A DNA stretch of 60,259 nucleotides from Lentisphaerota bacterium. GTDB lineage: Bacteria; Verrucomicrobiota; Lentisphaeria; Oligosphaerales; JABHEG01. Below, in pieces: positions 1-8,510 of the stretch. A program made the translations under genes and the position numbers. Position 1 is the first letter of the stretch. Each line of letters opens with the position of its first letter. The stretch covers positions 1 through 60,259 of the forward strand of contig JABHEG010000054.1 in the NCBI GenBank assembly GCA_018676675.1, written 5' to 3'. The notes below the pieces were generated by a model that did not search any database, was not told the DNA's origin, and saw only the letters and a list, made by a program, of their open reading frames with translations.

Positions 1-115
1 CCGGCCTCCAGACTGGGGTCCCCTGGAGGCAGCTCATCCCTGAGCGCCCGGACCCGGTTTGGGAAAACCGGCCTCCAGACCGGGGTCCCCTGGAGGCAGC
101 TCATCCCTGAGTGCC
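1..115. repeat. Tandem palindromic repeat, copy 1 (about 67-bp period)
   Basis: The core GCAGCTCATCCCTGAG occurs twice, in units that begin CTGGAGG at 23 and 90, so the period is 67 bp. The first bases of the window are the tail of a further unit. Each unit contains the hairpin CCGGTTTGGGAAAACCGG and is bounded by CCTCCAG/CTGGAGG inverted arms. The same family recurs near 26585 and 34025. Here it lies 3' of the esterase gene, outside any coding sequence I can support. Confidence 0.85.
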
Positions 116-261
116 TTTCCCTTGCCGTGTTCTACCACGGTCATCCCGAAGGCTGTTTGGCAACAGGTGCCAACCAGAACACAGACTGTGCAGAATGAAC
201 GTTCCATATTTCCTATCGTTTGCTTTTCTCTTGCTTTTGCTGCGACGATCGCTGCTGTCAG

Positions 262-1383
262 TTACTCCTTCGCTCCGTAGAACGCTTCCACCGCAGCGGC
301 CGTCATCTTTCCGAGTTTGATCTGGCCCTCAGTGTTGAAGTGAATTCCGTCCGCGTTTGTGGGCAGCTTTCCGTGATGAATCGTGGTGGTGTTGGGGATG
401 TCTCTGCCAGCTTTGTTATGGGCCATCAGGACTGTCTTGAGATGCTTGCGCTTGCCTGTCAACGTCTTTTTGGCCAAGTCCTCATCACTCGCGTAGGTCA
501 GAACGAAGACGGGCATGTCGGGTGCACTCAGGTCGTTGCGCACGTCCGAGACAAGCCGCTTGAACGTGTCGTGATACTCGTCCGCGAGATCCTTCCTTGT
601 ACCGTCCGCCGCGCCCTGTTTCCAGACAAGGCCGGAGAACACGGGCTTCGAGACCTCCTTTGCTTCTGCGACGGCATTCATCAAGTCCTGATACAGCGGT
701 CCTTTCTTCCCATCAAACGTGCGCTCGGCCCGTTCCTTGGACCAGTTCCTCTCGAACGCGCGAATGCCCGTACCCCCGACCGCTACCTTGATGATGCCGA
801 TGGTGTCGTTCGGCCAGAACTCGGCAAGCTGATGCGCCATGGCGACCCCGGGCCCGGACCTCTGGCGCGGCACAAAGTACTCCCATCGCCCGTTCGCCCA
901 GATTCTGATGCGATCGTGTTTGCTGTTGTACGGGGCCTTCAGCTCGGCCGCACGCGCGGCACCGGCCATGTTGGATTGTCCCATCAACACGAAAACGCGG
1001 AATGTCCCGCCTTTGGGAATGTCGGCCTCTCTCCCGCCCATGCTGTTGGCCTGTTTGAAGCCAGGCGTATTCCATTCGGATGGTTCCTCGTCCTTCTGAT
1101 TCCCGTCGCCATCGCCATCCGCCTTCGGACCTTGCTTGCCCGCAACGTCCCTGGCGAGGGCCTGCCGTTCTTGCTTATCCAGTTGCCCATTCCCATTGGC
1201 GTCATACGTCTTCAAAATGACCGCCCGTTCTGCCGCGTCCAATCTACCGTTGCCGTTGGCATCGTATTGCTTCACAACCGCCTTCCGTATCTTCTCGCGT
1301 CTCGGATTCGTGTCAGCAGCGAGAAGAATGGCAGTGGAGGAGGCCACGGCAAGAACGAGGATCACGTGTTTCATCTTCTTCAT
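262..1383 (-). CDS. Secreted EF-hand plus SGNH/sialate-O-acetylesterase-like (SASA, CE6-type) esterase
   Basis: This 373-residue protein has an N-terminal Sec signal (hydrophobic residues 6-22). Two EF-hand or dockerin-like calcium loops follow at D41-E52 and D61-E72 (DANGNGxLDxxE), then an acidic DGDGDG stretch. The rest is a SASA-type esterase. The nucleophile block is GQSNMAG with Ser137, and the C-terminal DGIHFN block supplies Asp345 and His348. Family members remove acetyl groups from sugars, so a role in deacetylating the glycan attacked by the neighbouring sulfatases is plausible. Its ATG overlaps the TAA of the upstream sulfatase by one base (TAATG), so the two are translationally coupled. 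The calcium loops fused to the esterase are unusual; I do not know their purpose. Confidence 0.85.
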   Translation of the reverse strand: MKKMKHVILVLAVASSTAILLAADTNPRREKIRKAVVKQYDANGNGRLDAAERAVILKTYDANGNGQLDKQERQALARDVAGKQGPKADGDGDGNQKDEEPSEWNTPGFKQANSMGGREADIPKGGTFRVFVLMGQSNMAGAARAAELKAPYNSKHDRIRIWANGRWEYFVPRQRSGPGVAMAHQLAEFWPNDTIGIIKVAVGGTGIRAFERNWSKERAERTFDGKKGPLYQDLMNAVAEAKEVSKPVFSGLVWKQGAADGTRKDLADEYHDTFKRLVSDVRNDLSAPDMPVFVLTYASDEDLAKKTLTGKRKHLKTVLMAHNKAGRDIPNTTTIHHGKLPTNADGIHFNTEGQIKLGKMTAAAVEAFYGAKE

Positions 1384-2813
1384 TACTCCGTGGTGTCACA
1401 CACACTAATCAACTCGATGGGCGGCTGATCGTCGCGCTCTCCGACGATGTCGATCAGGCGCTTGTAGGAGAGGAACGGGTCGTTGAACGCGTGGAGCCAC
1501 TCGTGCGTTGCTTCGGTAAGGTCCATGGCTAACGGAATGTGTTCTGTGGAATTGACCAGGTTGTTCAGCTGCAGCGGATCCGTCTCGCGGTCGTAGAGGA
1601 CGTTGTGGTTGGGCGTGTGCTTGCGCCGATCAGGGAGGTCGGACCCGAACCTGGAGGAGATATCCCGGGTCCGTTCGATGTTCTCGAAGGCAAACGTGTA
1701 GCGCTTCGTGTAGACGCCGCGCCACGACGGCTTGAAGTTGAAGATGGGCACACTGTCGACGGCGTCATCGTCGCCACTGAGGATCGCGGGAGCAAGGTTT
1801 TTTCCCTGCCAGCTCTCGGGCACGTCGAAGTCCATCAGCCCCAGCAGCGTCGACGGCATGTCGAGCACGCCGAAGAGGAGTTGGCTGACGCGTGCTTCCG
1901 GCAGTTTTCCGGGCATCCGCATCAGCAACGGCACTCGGACCGCAACGTCTTGCGGATTGCCCTTGTGGGCCTGAGCCGCGTGGGCGCCGAAGTTCTCGCC
2001 ATGGTCCGAGGTGAAGACCACCAGCGTGTTTCCGTCCACGCCGCGCTCTTTGAGTTTCGCCATCAGCCGGCCAAAGTGGTGGTCGACTTCGCTGCACATG
2101 GCGTAGTAGCCCAGCGTCATGCGCCGCTTTTCCGGCGTGTTCGGCAGATGCCTTCGGGGAACGATCTCGTCTTCGCTGTACAGCGCCTTGAACTCCTCCG
2201 GCGCATCGAAGCCCCAGTAGTCTCCGGGGTTACCTCCACCGTGATTGTGCGGGGCATGCCACGAAACAAAAAGGCAAAACGGGGCGTCAGGGCTGACGGT
2301 ATCCAGGAAGCTCAGGGCCTGGTCGGTCTGACCTGTCGTCTCCCATTGGTTGAACTTGATCTTTTCGCCATCCTCCGTCCAATAGTAGCAATGATCCGGG
2401 TGGTAGTTGACGTGGCAGTTATTGGAGAGAAACAGGTCGTCGAAACCGTGCCGATCCGGTCCGGCAGGGATGGGCCGATCGCGGTCACCACCGTAGAGAT
2501 GCCATTTGCCGACATAGCCCATGCGGTAACCGGCATCCCGGAGAACGTGCCCGATCCCCGGGCCGATCTCTTCCTCATTAAATAACCGGCGATCGTTGTC
2601 GAAACAGTTGTTGTAGAGCGGATGGCGACCGGAAAGCAACATGGATCGGTAGGGCGTGCATACCGGGCAGTTGCTGACGGCATGCTCAAACCGTATCCCC
2701 TGTTCAGCAAACGCGTCCAGGTTCGGGGTCTTGACCTGCGCGTTCCCCGCACAACCCAGCATGTCAAACGACTGCTGGTCAGAGAACACGAAGAGAATGT
2801 TGGGACGTTTCAT
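1383..2813 (-). CDS. Sulfatase (alkaline-phosphatase superfamily), no signal peptide
   Basis: This 476-residue type I sulfatase opens directly with the beta-strand/metal motif PNILFVFSDQQ (D12, Q13). The formylglycine motif is CTPYR with Cys52, and a second metal-site block FTSDHGENFG lies in the middle. Cys must be converted to formylglycine by FGE or an anaerobic sulfatase-maturating enzyme, neither of which is in this window. There is no Sec or Tat signal, unlike most sulfatases here, so it may act in the cytoplasm on imported sulfated oligosaccharides (inference). It ends in a TAATG overlap with the esterase and starts 39 bp after the preceding sulfatase. The substrate cannot be predicted from sequence alone. 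Confidence 0.93.
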   Translation of the reverse strand: MKRPNILFVFSDQQSFDMLGCAGNAQVKTPNLDAFAEQGIRFEHAVSNCPVCTPYRSMLLSGRHPLYNNCFDNDRRLFNEEEIGPGIGHVLRDAGYRMGYVGKWHLYGGDRDRPIPAGPDRHGFDDLFLSNNCHVNYHPDHCYYWTEDGEKIKFNQWETTGQTDQALSFLDTVSPDAPFCLFVSWHAPHNHGGGNPGDYWGFDAPEEFKALYSEDEIVPRRHLPNTPEKRRMTLGYYAMCSEVDHHFGRLMAKLKERGVDGNTLVVFTSDHGENFGAHAAQAHKGNPQDVAVRVPLLMRMPGKLPEARVSQLLFGVLDMPSTLLGLMDFDVPESWQGKNLAPAILSGDDDAVDSVPIFNFKPSWRGVYTKRYTFAFENIERTRDISSRFGSDLPDRRKHTPNHNVLYDRETDPLQLNNLVNSTEHIPLAMDLTEATHEWLHAFNDPFLSYKRLIDIVGERDDQPPIELISVCDTTE

Positions 2814-2852
2814 GGTGGTGTCCTCGAACTCGCGCCGGTCATGTCAAATCTG

Positions 2853-4841
2853 TCATCGATCACGGGAGGGGTCGGACTCAGCATAGTCGACTTCCAACTC
2901 CGCCAGCTGGAGCCGATAGGCATCAGGCTCGTTGCCGGGGGGCAGGCCACGTTTCGTCACCTCAATCCTGATCGAGGCCGCTTGGAGGGAACCGGTGGCT
3001 TTGGAGAGACCGATCTCATAGGGCTTGCCTTGCGGGTTGGAAATGTCGGCCAGCGTCTTCGCGACCGTGTAGGCGCCACCCGGTGTCCGGAGTGAGATGG
3101 TCAGGTCAACGGGGAACCCTGCCGTCATGCCGTTGATGGACTTCGTATCTGTTCTCGGGAAGAGCGTGATCGTTTTGATGGCTTTCTGCTGTCCGAGCTC
3201 GATCTCGAGCCAGGTTGGGCTGTCCGCGCTCTTCGCCCCGTCACTTGAGTAGCCTTTGGATTTCGGCTGGGAGGTGGTGATGCCGTCCACCAGCTTCTCC
3301 AGCCCCCAGGCCCCCCGCTCATGGCTGGACTCAGCCTTGACTCTCCATTTCACTCTCCGCTGAGACCAAAGACCGTCACTTTCCCTCTCCCCCGCATCAT
3401 CACGTCTGCCTTGCTGGGTCTTCAGTTTCATGGCCTTGCTGGCGTTGAATGCTCTGTGTCCGGTTGAGTTGGCGCCCAGGATGGGATGGCTTGTTTTGGG
3501 CAGGGACGCCCGGTGCTTCTCCACCAACTTCGCCACCTTCGGGTCAGCGATGAGGTTATCCCACTCGTGCGGATCGTCGGCGTGGTCGTAGAACTCTTCA
3601 CTGCCGTCGTTGTAATGAATGTAGCGGTAGCGTTCAGAGCATATGCTGACGTTGCCGGGGCCGAAGCTGGTGCGCGCCATGTGCGGCCAATCGGCTCCGG
3701 GGTTCTTCAGCAGGGGCACCATTGAGTTCCCTTCGAGTGTCTCGTCCTTCTTGAGGCCCGTCAGTTCAAGCAGCGTTGGGTAGACGTCCAGCAGTTGAAC
3801 AGGCTTGCTGCAGACGTCGCCCCGGACTACACCCGGTCCCGCGATGATCATCGGGACCCTCGTGCCGTCCTCCCAGAGGCTGCGCTTGGCCCAGCGCTCC
3901 TTCTCGCCGAGATGGAAGCCATGGTCGGTGTAAAGGACGATGAAGGTGTTGTCCTTGTAGGGACTGTCATCCAGAGCGTCCAACAGCTTCCCGACCTGGT
4001 GGTCCACAAAGCTCACACAGGCCAGATAGGATTGCACCAACGGCTTCCACTCATTGTTCTTCAGCACCCACTCGTGTGTCGGCGCTACATGCTTGAGCCG
4101 TGTCAGGTTGATGCCATACTCCGACAGATCGTCAAGGTCGTTCGCCAGAACCGTCGGCAGCTTGAGTGATTCCAGCGGGTACATATCGAACCATTTCTTC
4201 GGCGCATATTGCGGCACATGCGGGCGATAGAAACCGGTTGCGAGAAAGAGTGGCTTGTCGTGTTGCTTCTGCAGTTGTGCCACGCACCAGGCCGCGATCT
4301 TGTGATCCGGCACCTTCTCATCGCTATCCGGGAACACCCCCCAGTCCCACAACGGATGCCCGGGAAAGGACGAGATCTTCTTCTTCGGACTCGGTCCGAT
4401 GCCGCCGAATCCCCCCGCATAGTTCGGTAGGTACTTCTTGTTCTGACTGCCGTGAAAAATCTTGCCGGCGCCCGTCACATGATAGCCTTCCTGCTGGAAA
4501 CGGTGTGGCATCAGGGTGCTCTTCCTGGCAACGGGCGACTTGGCAAGGTCAGGGCTCAGGAAGTAGATGCCCGTGGTCGCGGGATAGAGCGAGGTCATCA
4601 TGCTGGCCCGGGAGGGATTACACACCGGCGACTGGCAATGCGCGTTATTGAACAACACGCCCCGAGCGGCCAGCCGGTCCATGTTCGGCGTTTTAGCCTG
4701 CGGGTGCCCACCCAAACACCCAATCCAGTCATTCAGATCATCGATCGCGATCAGCAGTACGTTGGGCCTGTTCGCTTGAGCCTGAACCAAGCCGGCAAGC
4801 AACATCAACCCGATTAGTTTGCTGACCGCTCTCTTCTTCAT
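2853..4841 (-). CDS. Secreted iduronate-2-sulfatase-like sulfatase with C-terminal F5/8-type domain
   Basis: I start this at the ATG at 4841 (662 residues): it is preceded by GGAGAGAAC and gives a clean Sec signal (MKKRAVSK then a hydrophobic core ending near residue 23). An upstream in-frame start at 4874 would bury that signal. The sulfatase domain (about 25-480) has the iduronate-sulfatase-like DDLNDW metal motif (D34, D35), GHPQAKTPN and the modification motif CNPSR with Cys74. Residues about 520-655 look like a discoidin/F5-8 type C sugar-binding module (LEIELGQQKAIKTITL). It sits 29 bp after the sulfatase/oxidoreductase frame and 39 bp before the next sulfatase, so it is part of the same operon. 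Confidence 0.92.
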   Translation of the reverse strand: MKKRAVSKLIGLMLLAGLVQAQANRPNVLLIAIDDLNDWIGCLGGHPQAKTPNMDRLAARGVLFNNAHCQSPVCNPSRASMMTSLYPATTGIYFLSPDLAKSPVARKSTLMPHRFQQEGYHVTGAGKIFHGSQNKKYLPNYAGGFGGIGPSPKKKISSFPGHPLWDWGVFPDSDEKVPDHKIAAWCVAQLQKQHDKPLFLATGFYRPHVPQYAPKKWFDMYPLESLKLPTVLANDLDDLSEYGINLTRLKHVAPTHEWVLKNNEWKPLVQSYLACVSFVDHQVGKLLDALDDSPYKDNTFIVLYTDHGFHLGEKERWAKRSLWEDGTRVPMIIAGPGVVRGDVCSKPVQLLDVYPTLLELTGLKKDETLEGNSMVPLLKNPGADWPHMARTSFGPGNVSICSERYRYIHYNDGSEEFYDHADDPHEWDNLIADPKVAKLVEKHRASLPKTSHPILGANSTGHRAFNASKAMKLKTQQGRRDDAGERESDGLWSQRRVKWRVKAESSHERGAWGLEKLVDGITTSQPKSKGYSSDGAKSADSPTWLEIELGQQKAIKTITLFPRTDTKSINGMTAGFPVDLTISLRTPGGAYTVAKTLADISNPQGKPYEIGLSKATGSLQAASIRIEVTKRGLPPGNEPDAYRLQLAELEVDYAESDPSRDR

Positions 4842-4870
4842 ACTCAGTTCTCTCCAGTCACGACTGGGGG

Positions 4871-7800
4871 TCACTCCTGTCTAATGAACTCCAGGCCATC
4901 CACAATCACATGCCCATCGGTGCCCGTGTTGGAGATCGTGACGGTTGCCTGATCCTGGATACTGAACGTGCCGAGCACGAACCCTTTGCCGTCGTTCTGT
5001 CGCTGATTGACGCTGAACGTTTGGAGCTGTTCACCGACTCTTACCGTAACGGGTGTACAGGACGAGCGGGTCGGATGCGTGTTGTAGTGAAAGCGAATCG
5101 CGTATTGAGCCGGTTCATCCACCTTCACCGTGAACGTCATCGACTTCTTTCCTTTTCCCTCGTTGTCGTCGTGCAGGTAGCTCGACCCGATTGTCGACTT
5201 GGCTATTGTGCCTTCCGGCCAGGCACCGACCGCTGCCGCCGCACTCGCATCGATGAGCAGACTTGAGCCCTGCGCCATCGATTCGGCGGGCTCTGGCTTT
5301 GCCTGTGTGCTCTGCCCTGCCGGGCTTATTGAATCGCCGGCCAGGATCGCCTTGTGGGTTCCCAGTTCGTTCCGGATTTCACTCAGCGGCACGTTGAGCG
5401 GCGTTGTGTTGTGTTTGACCGCCAGAGCCGCAACGGCTCCCGCCGCCTGCCCCATCGCCATGCAAGAGGCCTGTACGCGCAAGCCGGAATTCGCTAGGCG
5501 GTCGCTGGATACACAGCGCCCCGCAACGAGGATGTTCCGACTGCCCTTCGGAACCAGAGCCCGTAAAGGAACCGTGGGGACGGTTCCCGGCTTCAGTTTC
5601 TTCGGGCGGACCCCGGTCTTTGTGTGCAGGTCAACCGGATAGAAGGCATTGCAGAGCGCATCCTCAAACACCCGGCCCGAGGTGTAATCATCCACGGTTA
5701 TCACAGTTTCGCCCTGGATACGGTAGCTTTCGCGGAAGCTGACCTCGGGTTGCAGGTGCAACAGGCGTCCGCTGCCTTTGGCAGCACGGACCTTCTTGAG
5801 CAGAGCTTTCCGTCCCTTCTGGTTGGCCGCCGTCACCGTGCGGGAATTCGTCGAATCAGCCCCGTGGACGTAGATCGCATTGATGGTCCCTTCACGTCCG
5901 GGTTGATAGGGTTTACCCAAGCGGAACAGTATGGAGCCGGGCTGGGTCTCGTCTTCGCGCAAGCGTGGCAGTCCGAGCATGCCAACGACCTCCGCGCCCC
6001 CGGTGCAGTCGACAATCTGTCTGCATAGCACACGCCGCCGCGTGCCGAACCCCACACAATCCACCTGCCAGCCTTTGTCGGTCCCAGTGATGGCTTGAGG
6101 GGATTCGTAGTAGGCGATCTGAACGCCTGCCTGCTCGCACTTCTCTTCCGCCAGCAGAGGATAGAGGTACTGGTTGATCTTGACCTGGTTCATCCAGTGA
6201 CGTGGCGGGATTTTCGAGAAATCGGGCAACGTCCCGCCATCCAGCTCCACGCTTTCCCTCACCAGCTCCCAGCCGATACCGGCAATGACCTGCTTGCCCC
6301 AGGCATCGAACAGACCAGGGAACGCCACGCCGCCCGTCGTCATCGTGCCGCCCAATTGTGAGCCGCGCTCAACCAATAGCGTCTTTGCGCCCAATCGTCC
6401 TGCCTGAATCGCGGCAATCGTGCCGGCAGTGCCCCCACCGACGACCAACACATCGACCTCGTTCGTGACCATCTCATCCACTGGATCGGGCTTCTCCGTT
6501 ACAGGCACAAGGCCCGCTGCAGAGACCCTCGCAGAAGCGGCGAGCGCAATGCCGGCAGCGGAACGCTGAACAGACTGACGTCTCCCGATGTGACTGTCTT
6601 TCATCTCTTCTCTTCGGAACTGAATCCGGTCCACCTGCAGTCGTTGCTTCGGAACGTTGGACATGAACCGAATCAGCTTGAGCCCGGGTTGATCGAAGGT
6701 GACGACTCCCAGCAAAACGTCTTCGAGCTCAGCAGAGGCTTCAACCGTACCGATCGTTCTCATCGGGTATCCGGTGTCTGCCTGAGCGGCGACATCCACC
6801 ACATCGTCAACCAGCACGGTGCAGGCCCCGCCTGCGGCGAGCGTCGCACCAAGCGCATAGGTCCCGGGCGTCTGGACTTCCAGTACGAACTCGAGATAGC
6901 TCCCCGGTCTGCCCGCGCCGCCGTGGAGATCGGCACAGACCACCCGTTCGCCGGAAGCACCGGAAAGCGGCTTCCGGAAATGACAGTTCTTGCGCAGCTT
7001 ATAGTCGCCAGAGGTCTGGCACGGAATCGCCTCGGCCTCGATCCAGCCATCCTGCGGAATATCCGGATAGCGGAACGTCAGGTGCTTCGACAGACGCTCG
7101 ATGACCCGGGCGTATTCGGGATTCCGTGTAAGATTGCTGAACTCGTGTGGATCGTCCGCGAGCTTGTAGAGCTCGGTTTCGCCGGTGATCAGCCGGGTCA
7201 TGCGGTAGTCGTTGTCCAGGACGCTGTCGTAACGGATGCCATCTTCCTCGCCCGACATCACAACGGGCTTATCCCAATCTGCGTCCGGGTTCTTGAGCAA
7301 AGGCACGAGGCTGTTACCATCGATCTTCTGAGGGGGTGACGGGAGTTTGAGCAAATCAATCAGCGTCGGGTAGATATCCTGAAGCGAAACCGCTTTGTTG
7401 CACACAACGCCTTTCGGGATTCCCGGTCCTGCGAAGATCAGATTGCAGTGCCCGGAGTCATACCACGGCTTCATCTTCGACCAGCCTTCCTTTTCGCCCA
7501 GCATGTACCCGTGATCGCTCCATAGAACGACATACCCGTCTTTTGAGTGTGGACTGGCATCCCATGCATCCAGAAGCCGACCCAGTTGCTCGTCGGCGAA
7601 GGTCACGCAGGCCAGGTAGGCCCGTACAAAGCCTTTGTTGTCCCCGGAAGCCACCAGCATCTTGTTGAAGTCCTTGCCGAAGCACGCTTCACTGTGCACC
7701 AGCAGTTTGAGGCGCTCCGGCAGATCGTCCAGGTCATCGGCACGGTGTTTCGGGAGCTGGATATCCTCGAGCGGGAACTCATCGAAGTACTCCTTCGGCA

Positions 7801-8413
7801 CAACCCAGGGAACATGCGGCCGATAGATGCCAAGCGAGAGGAATAGCGGCCCGGCAGCGGTGTTTATCTGCTCGATTCCTCTACTCACCGCGGCGTAGTC
7901 CGGCATCCGGGCAGTCGGCACAGCGGCATAGGCCCAACGCCTTGGTCCTTTCCACTCGCTCCCGCTCCCCGGGACCTCCCCGACGTTCTTCTTGATGTGG
8001 ATATACGTGTCAAACTCGGGCGTATCCCCGCCATGGAAGTTCTTGGCAATGCCGATACTCTTCCATCCCTGCCTGGAGAGGTGTTTGGGCAGTGTCACCG
8101 CATCGGGAACGTATGCACGCCAGGGATTGATCCCGTTGCGGTTGGTGATGTTTCCGGATCTCGCCGGATGGACGCCGGAAAACAGTGCGGTCCTCGACGG
8201 CAGACACGTCGGCGATGAACAGATCGCGTTGCTGAACACGACCCCGCGCTCGGCGAGCCGTGCAATGTGCGGAGTAGCCGCCTGCGGATGCCCTCGGAGG
8301 ACCTCGTTCCAGTCGTTCCAATCATCCACATTGACGAACAGAACGCTGGGGCGGTTCCCGGCCCAGACCGACTGTAGCAGGACAAACAGAGCAATTCCGG
8401 CGACCTTCTTCAT
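4871..8413 (-). CDS. In-frame fusion: secreted sulfatase + CBM, then FAD-dependent oxidoreductase + golvesin-like domain
   Basis: This single 1180-residue frame holds two proteins that are normally separate. Residues 1-19 are a Sec signal. Residues 20-460 form a sulfatase (VDDWNDW metal motif, CLPSR with Cys70). Residues about 475-600 resemble a CBM6/35 module. At Met604 a new N-terminus appears: a twin-arginine signal (GRRQSVQRSAAGIALAASA) followed by the Rossmann motif VVGGGTAGTIAA and the FAD_oxidored landmarks LVAGRCVSSDRLANSGLRVQ and GQAAGAVAAL. A golvesin/Xly-type beta domain ends the protein (about 1075-1180). The embedded Tat signal suggests a lost stop codon between adjacent genes rather than an old functional fusion. 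Whether one or two polypeptides are made is unknown. Confidence 0.85.
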   Translation of the reverse strand: MKKVAGIALFVLLQSVWAGNRPSVLFVNVDDWNDWNEVLRGHPQAATPHIARLAERGVVFSNAICSSPTCLPSRTALFSGVHPARSGNITNRNGINPWRAYVPDAVTLPKHLSRQGWKSIGIAKNFHGGDTPEFDTYIHIKKNVGEVPGSGSEWKGPRRWAYAAVPTARMPDYAAVSRGIEQINTAAGPLFLSLGIYRPHVPWVVPKEYFDEFPLEDIQLPKHRADDLDDLPERLKLLVHSEACFGKDFNKMLVASGDNKGFVRAYLACVTFADEQLGRLLDAWDASPHSKDGYVVLWSDHGYMLGEKEGWSKMKPWYDSGHCNLIFAGPGIPKGVVCNKAVSLQDIYPTLIDLLKLPSPPQKIDGNSLVPLLKNPDADWDKPVVMSGEEDGIRYDSVLDNDYRMTRLITGETELYKLADDPHEFSNLTRNPEYARVIERLSKHLTFRYPDIPQDGWIEAEAIPCQTSGDYKLRKNCHFRKPLSGASGERVVCADLHGGAGRPGSYLEFVLEVQTPGTYALGATLAAGGACTVLVDDVVDVAAQADTGYPMRTIGTVEASAELEDVLLGVVTFDQPGLKLIRFMSNVPKQRLQVDRIQFRREEMKDSHIGRRQSVQRSAAGIALAASARVSAAGLVPVTEKPDPVDEMVTNEVDVLVVGGGTAGTIAAIQAGRLGAKTLLVERGSQLGGTMTTGGVAFPGLFDAWGKQVIAGIGWELVRESVELDGGTLPDFSKIPPRHWMNQVKINQYLYPLLAEEKCEQAGVQIAYYESPQAITGTDKGWQVDCVGFGTRRRVLCRQIVDCTGGAEVVGMLGLPRLREDETQPGSILFRLGKPYQPGREGTINAIYVHGADSTNSRTVTAANQKGRKALLKKVRAAKGSGRLLHLQPEVSFRESYRIQGETVITVDDYTSGRVFEDALCNAFYPVDLHTKTGVRPKKLKPGTVPTVPLRALVPKGSRNILVAGRCVSSDRLANSGLRVQASCMAMGQAAGAVAALAVKHNTTPLNVPLSEIRNELGTHKAILAGDSISPAGQSTQAKPEPAESMAQGSSLLIDASAAAAVGAWPEGTIAKSTIGSSYLHDDNEGKGKKSMTFTVKVDEPAQYAIRFHYNTHPTRSSCTPVTVRVGEQLQTFSVNQRQNDGKGFVLGTFSIQDQATVTISNTGTDGHVIVDGLEFIRQE
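6604..6616 (-). promoter_or_regulatory. Internal start and purine-rich ribosome-binding stretch of the oxidoreductase
   Basis: Inside the fused frame the ATG at 6602-6604 (Met604) is preceded by the purine-rich GAAGAGAAGAG. It begins a recognisable Tat signal peptide, which argues that this is the true start of the FAD oxidoreductase (4871-6604, 577 residues). The Shine-Dalgarno match is weak, so strength is uncertain. Confidence 0.5.
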
Positions 8414-8510
8414 CAGGCTCGTCCTCCGTCTTTTCCAGGGGGAGCGTGCTCGGGTACTGAGCGCACGCTGCGGGCGCCCAACTTGACAGCACTCAAGAGG
8501 TCGGCACGCA

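Noticed and set aside
1..115. CRISPR array
   Set aside because: Units are adjacent tandem copies without unique spacers and no cas genes are present.
220..1428. Plus-strand protein antisense to the esterase
   Set aside because: Shadow frame of the GC-rich esterase gene; no family features, whereas the minus strand has intact catalytic motifs.
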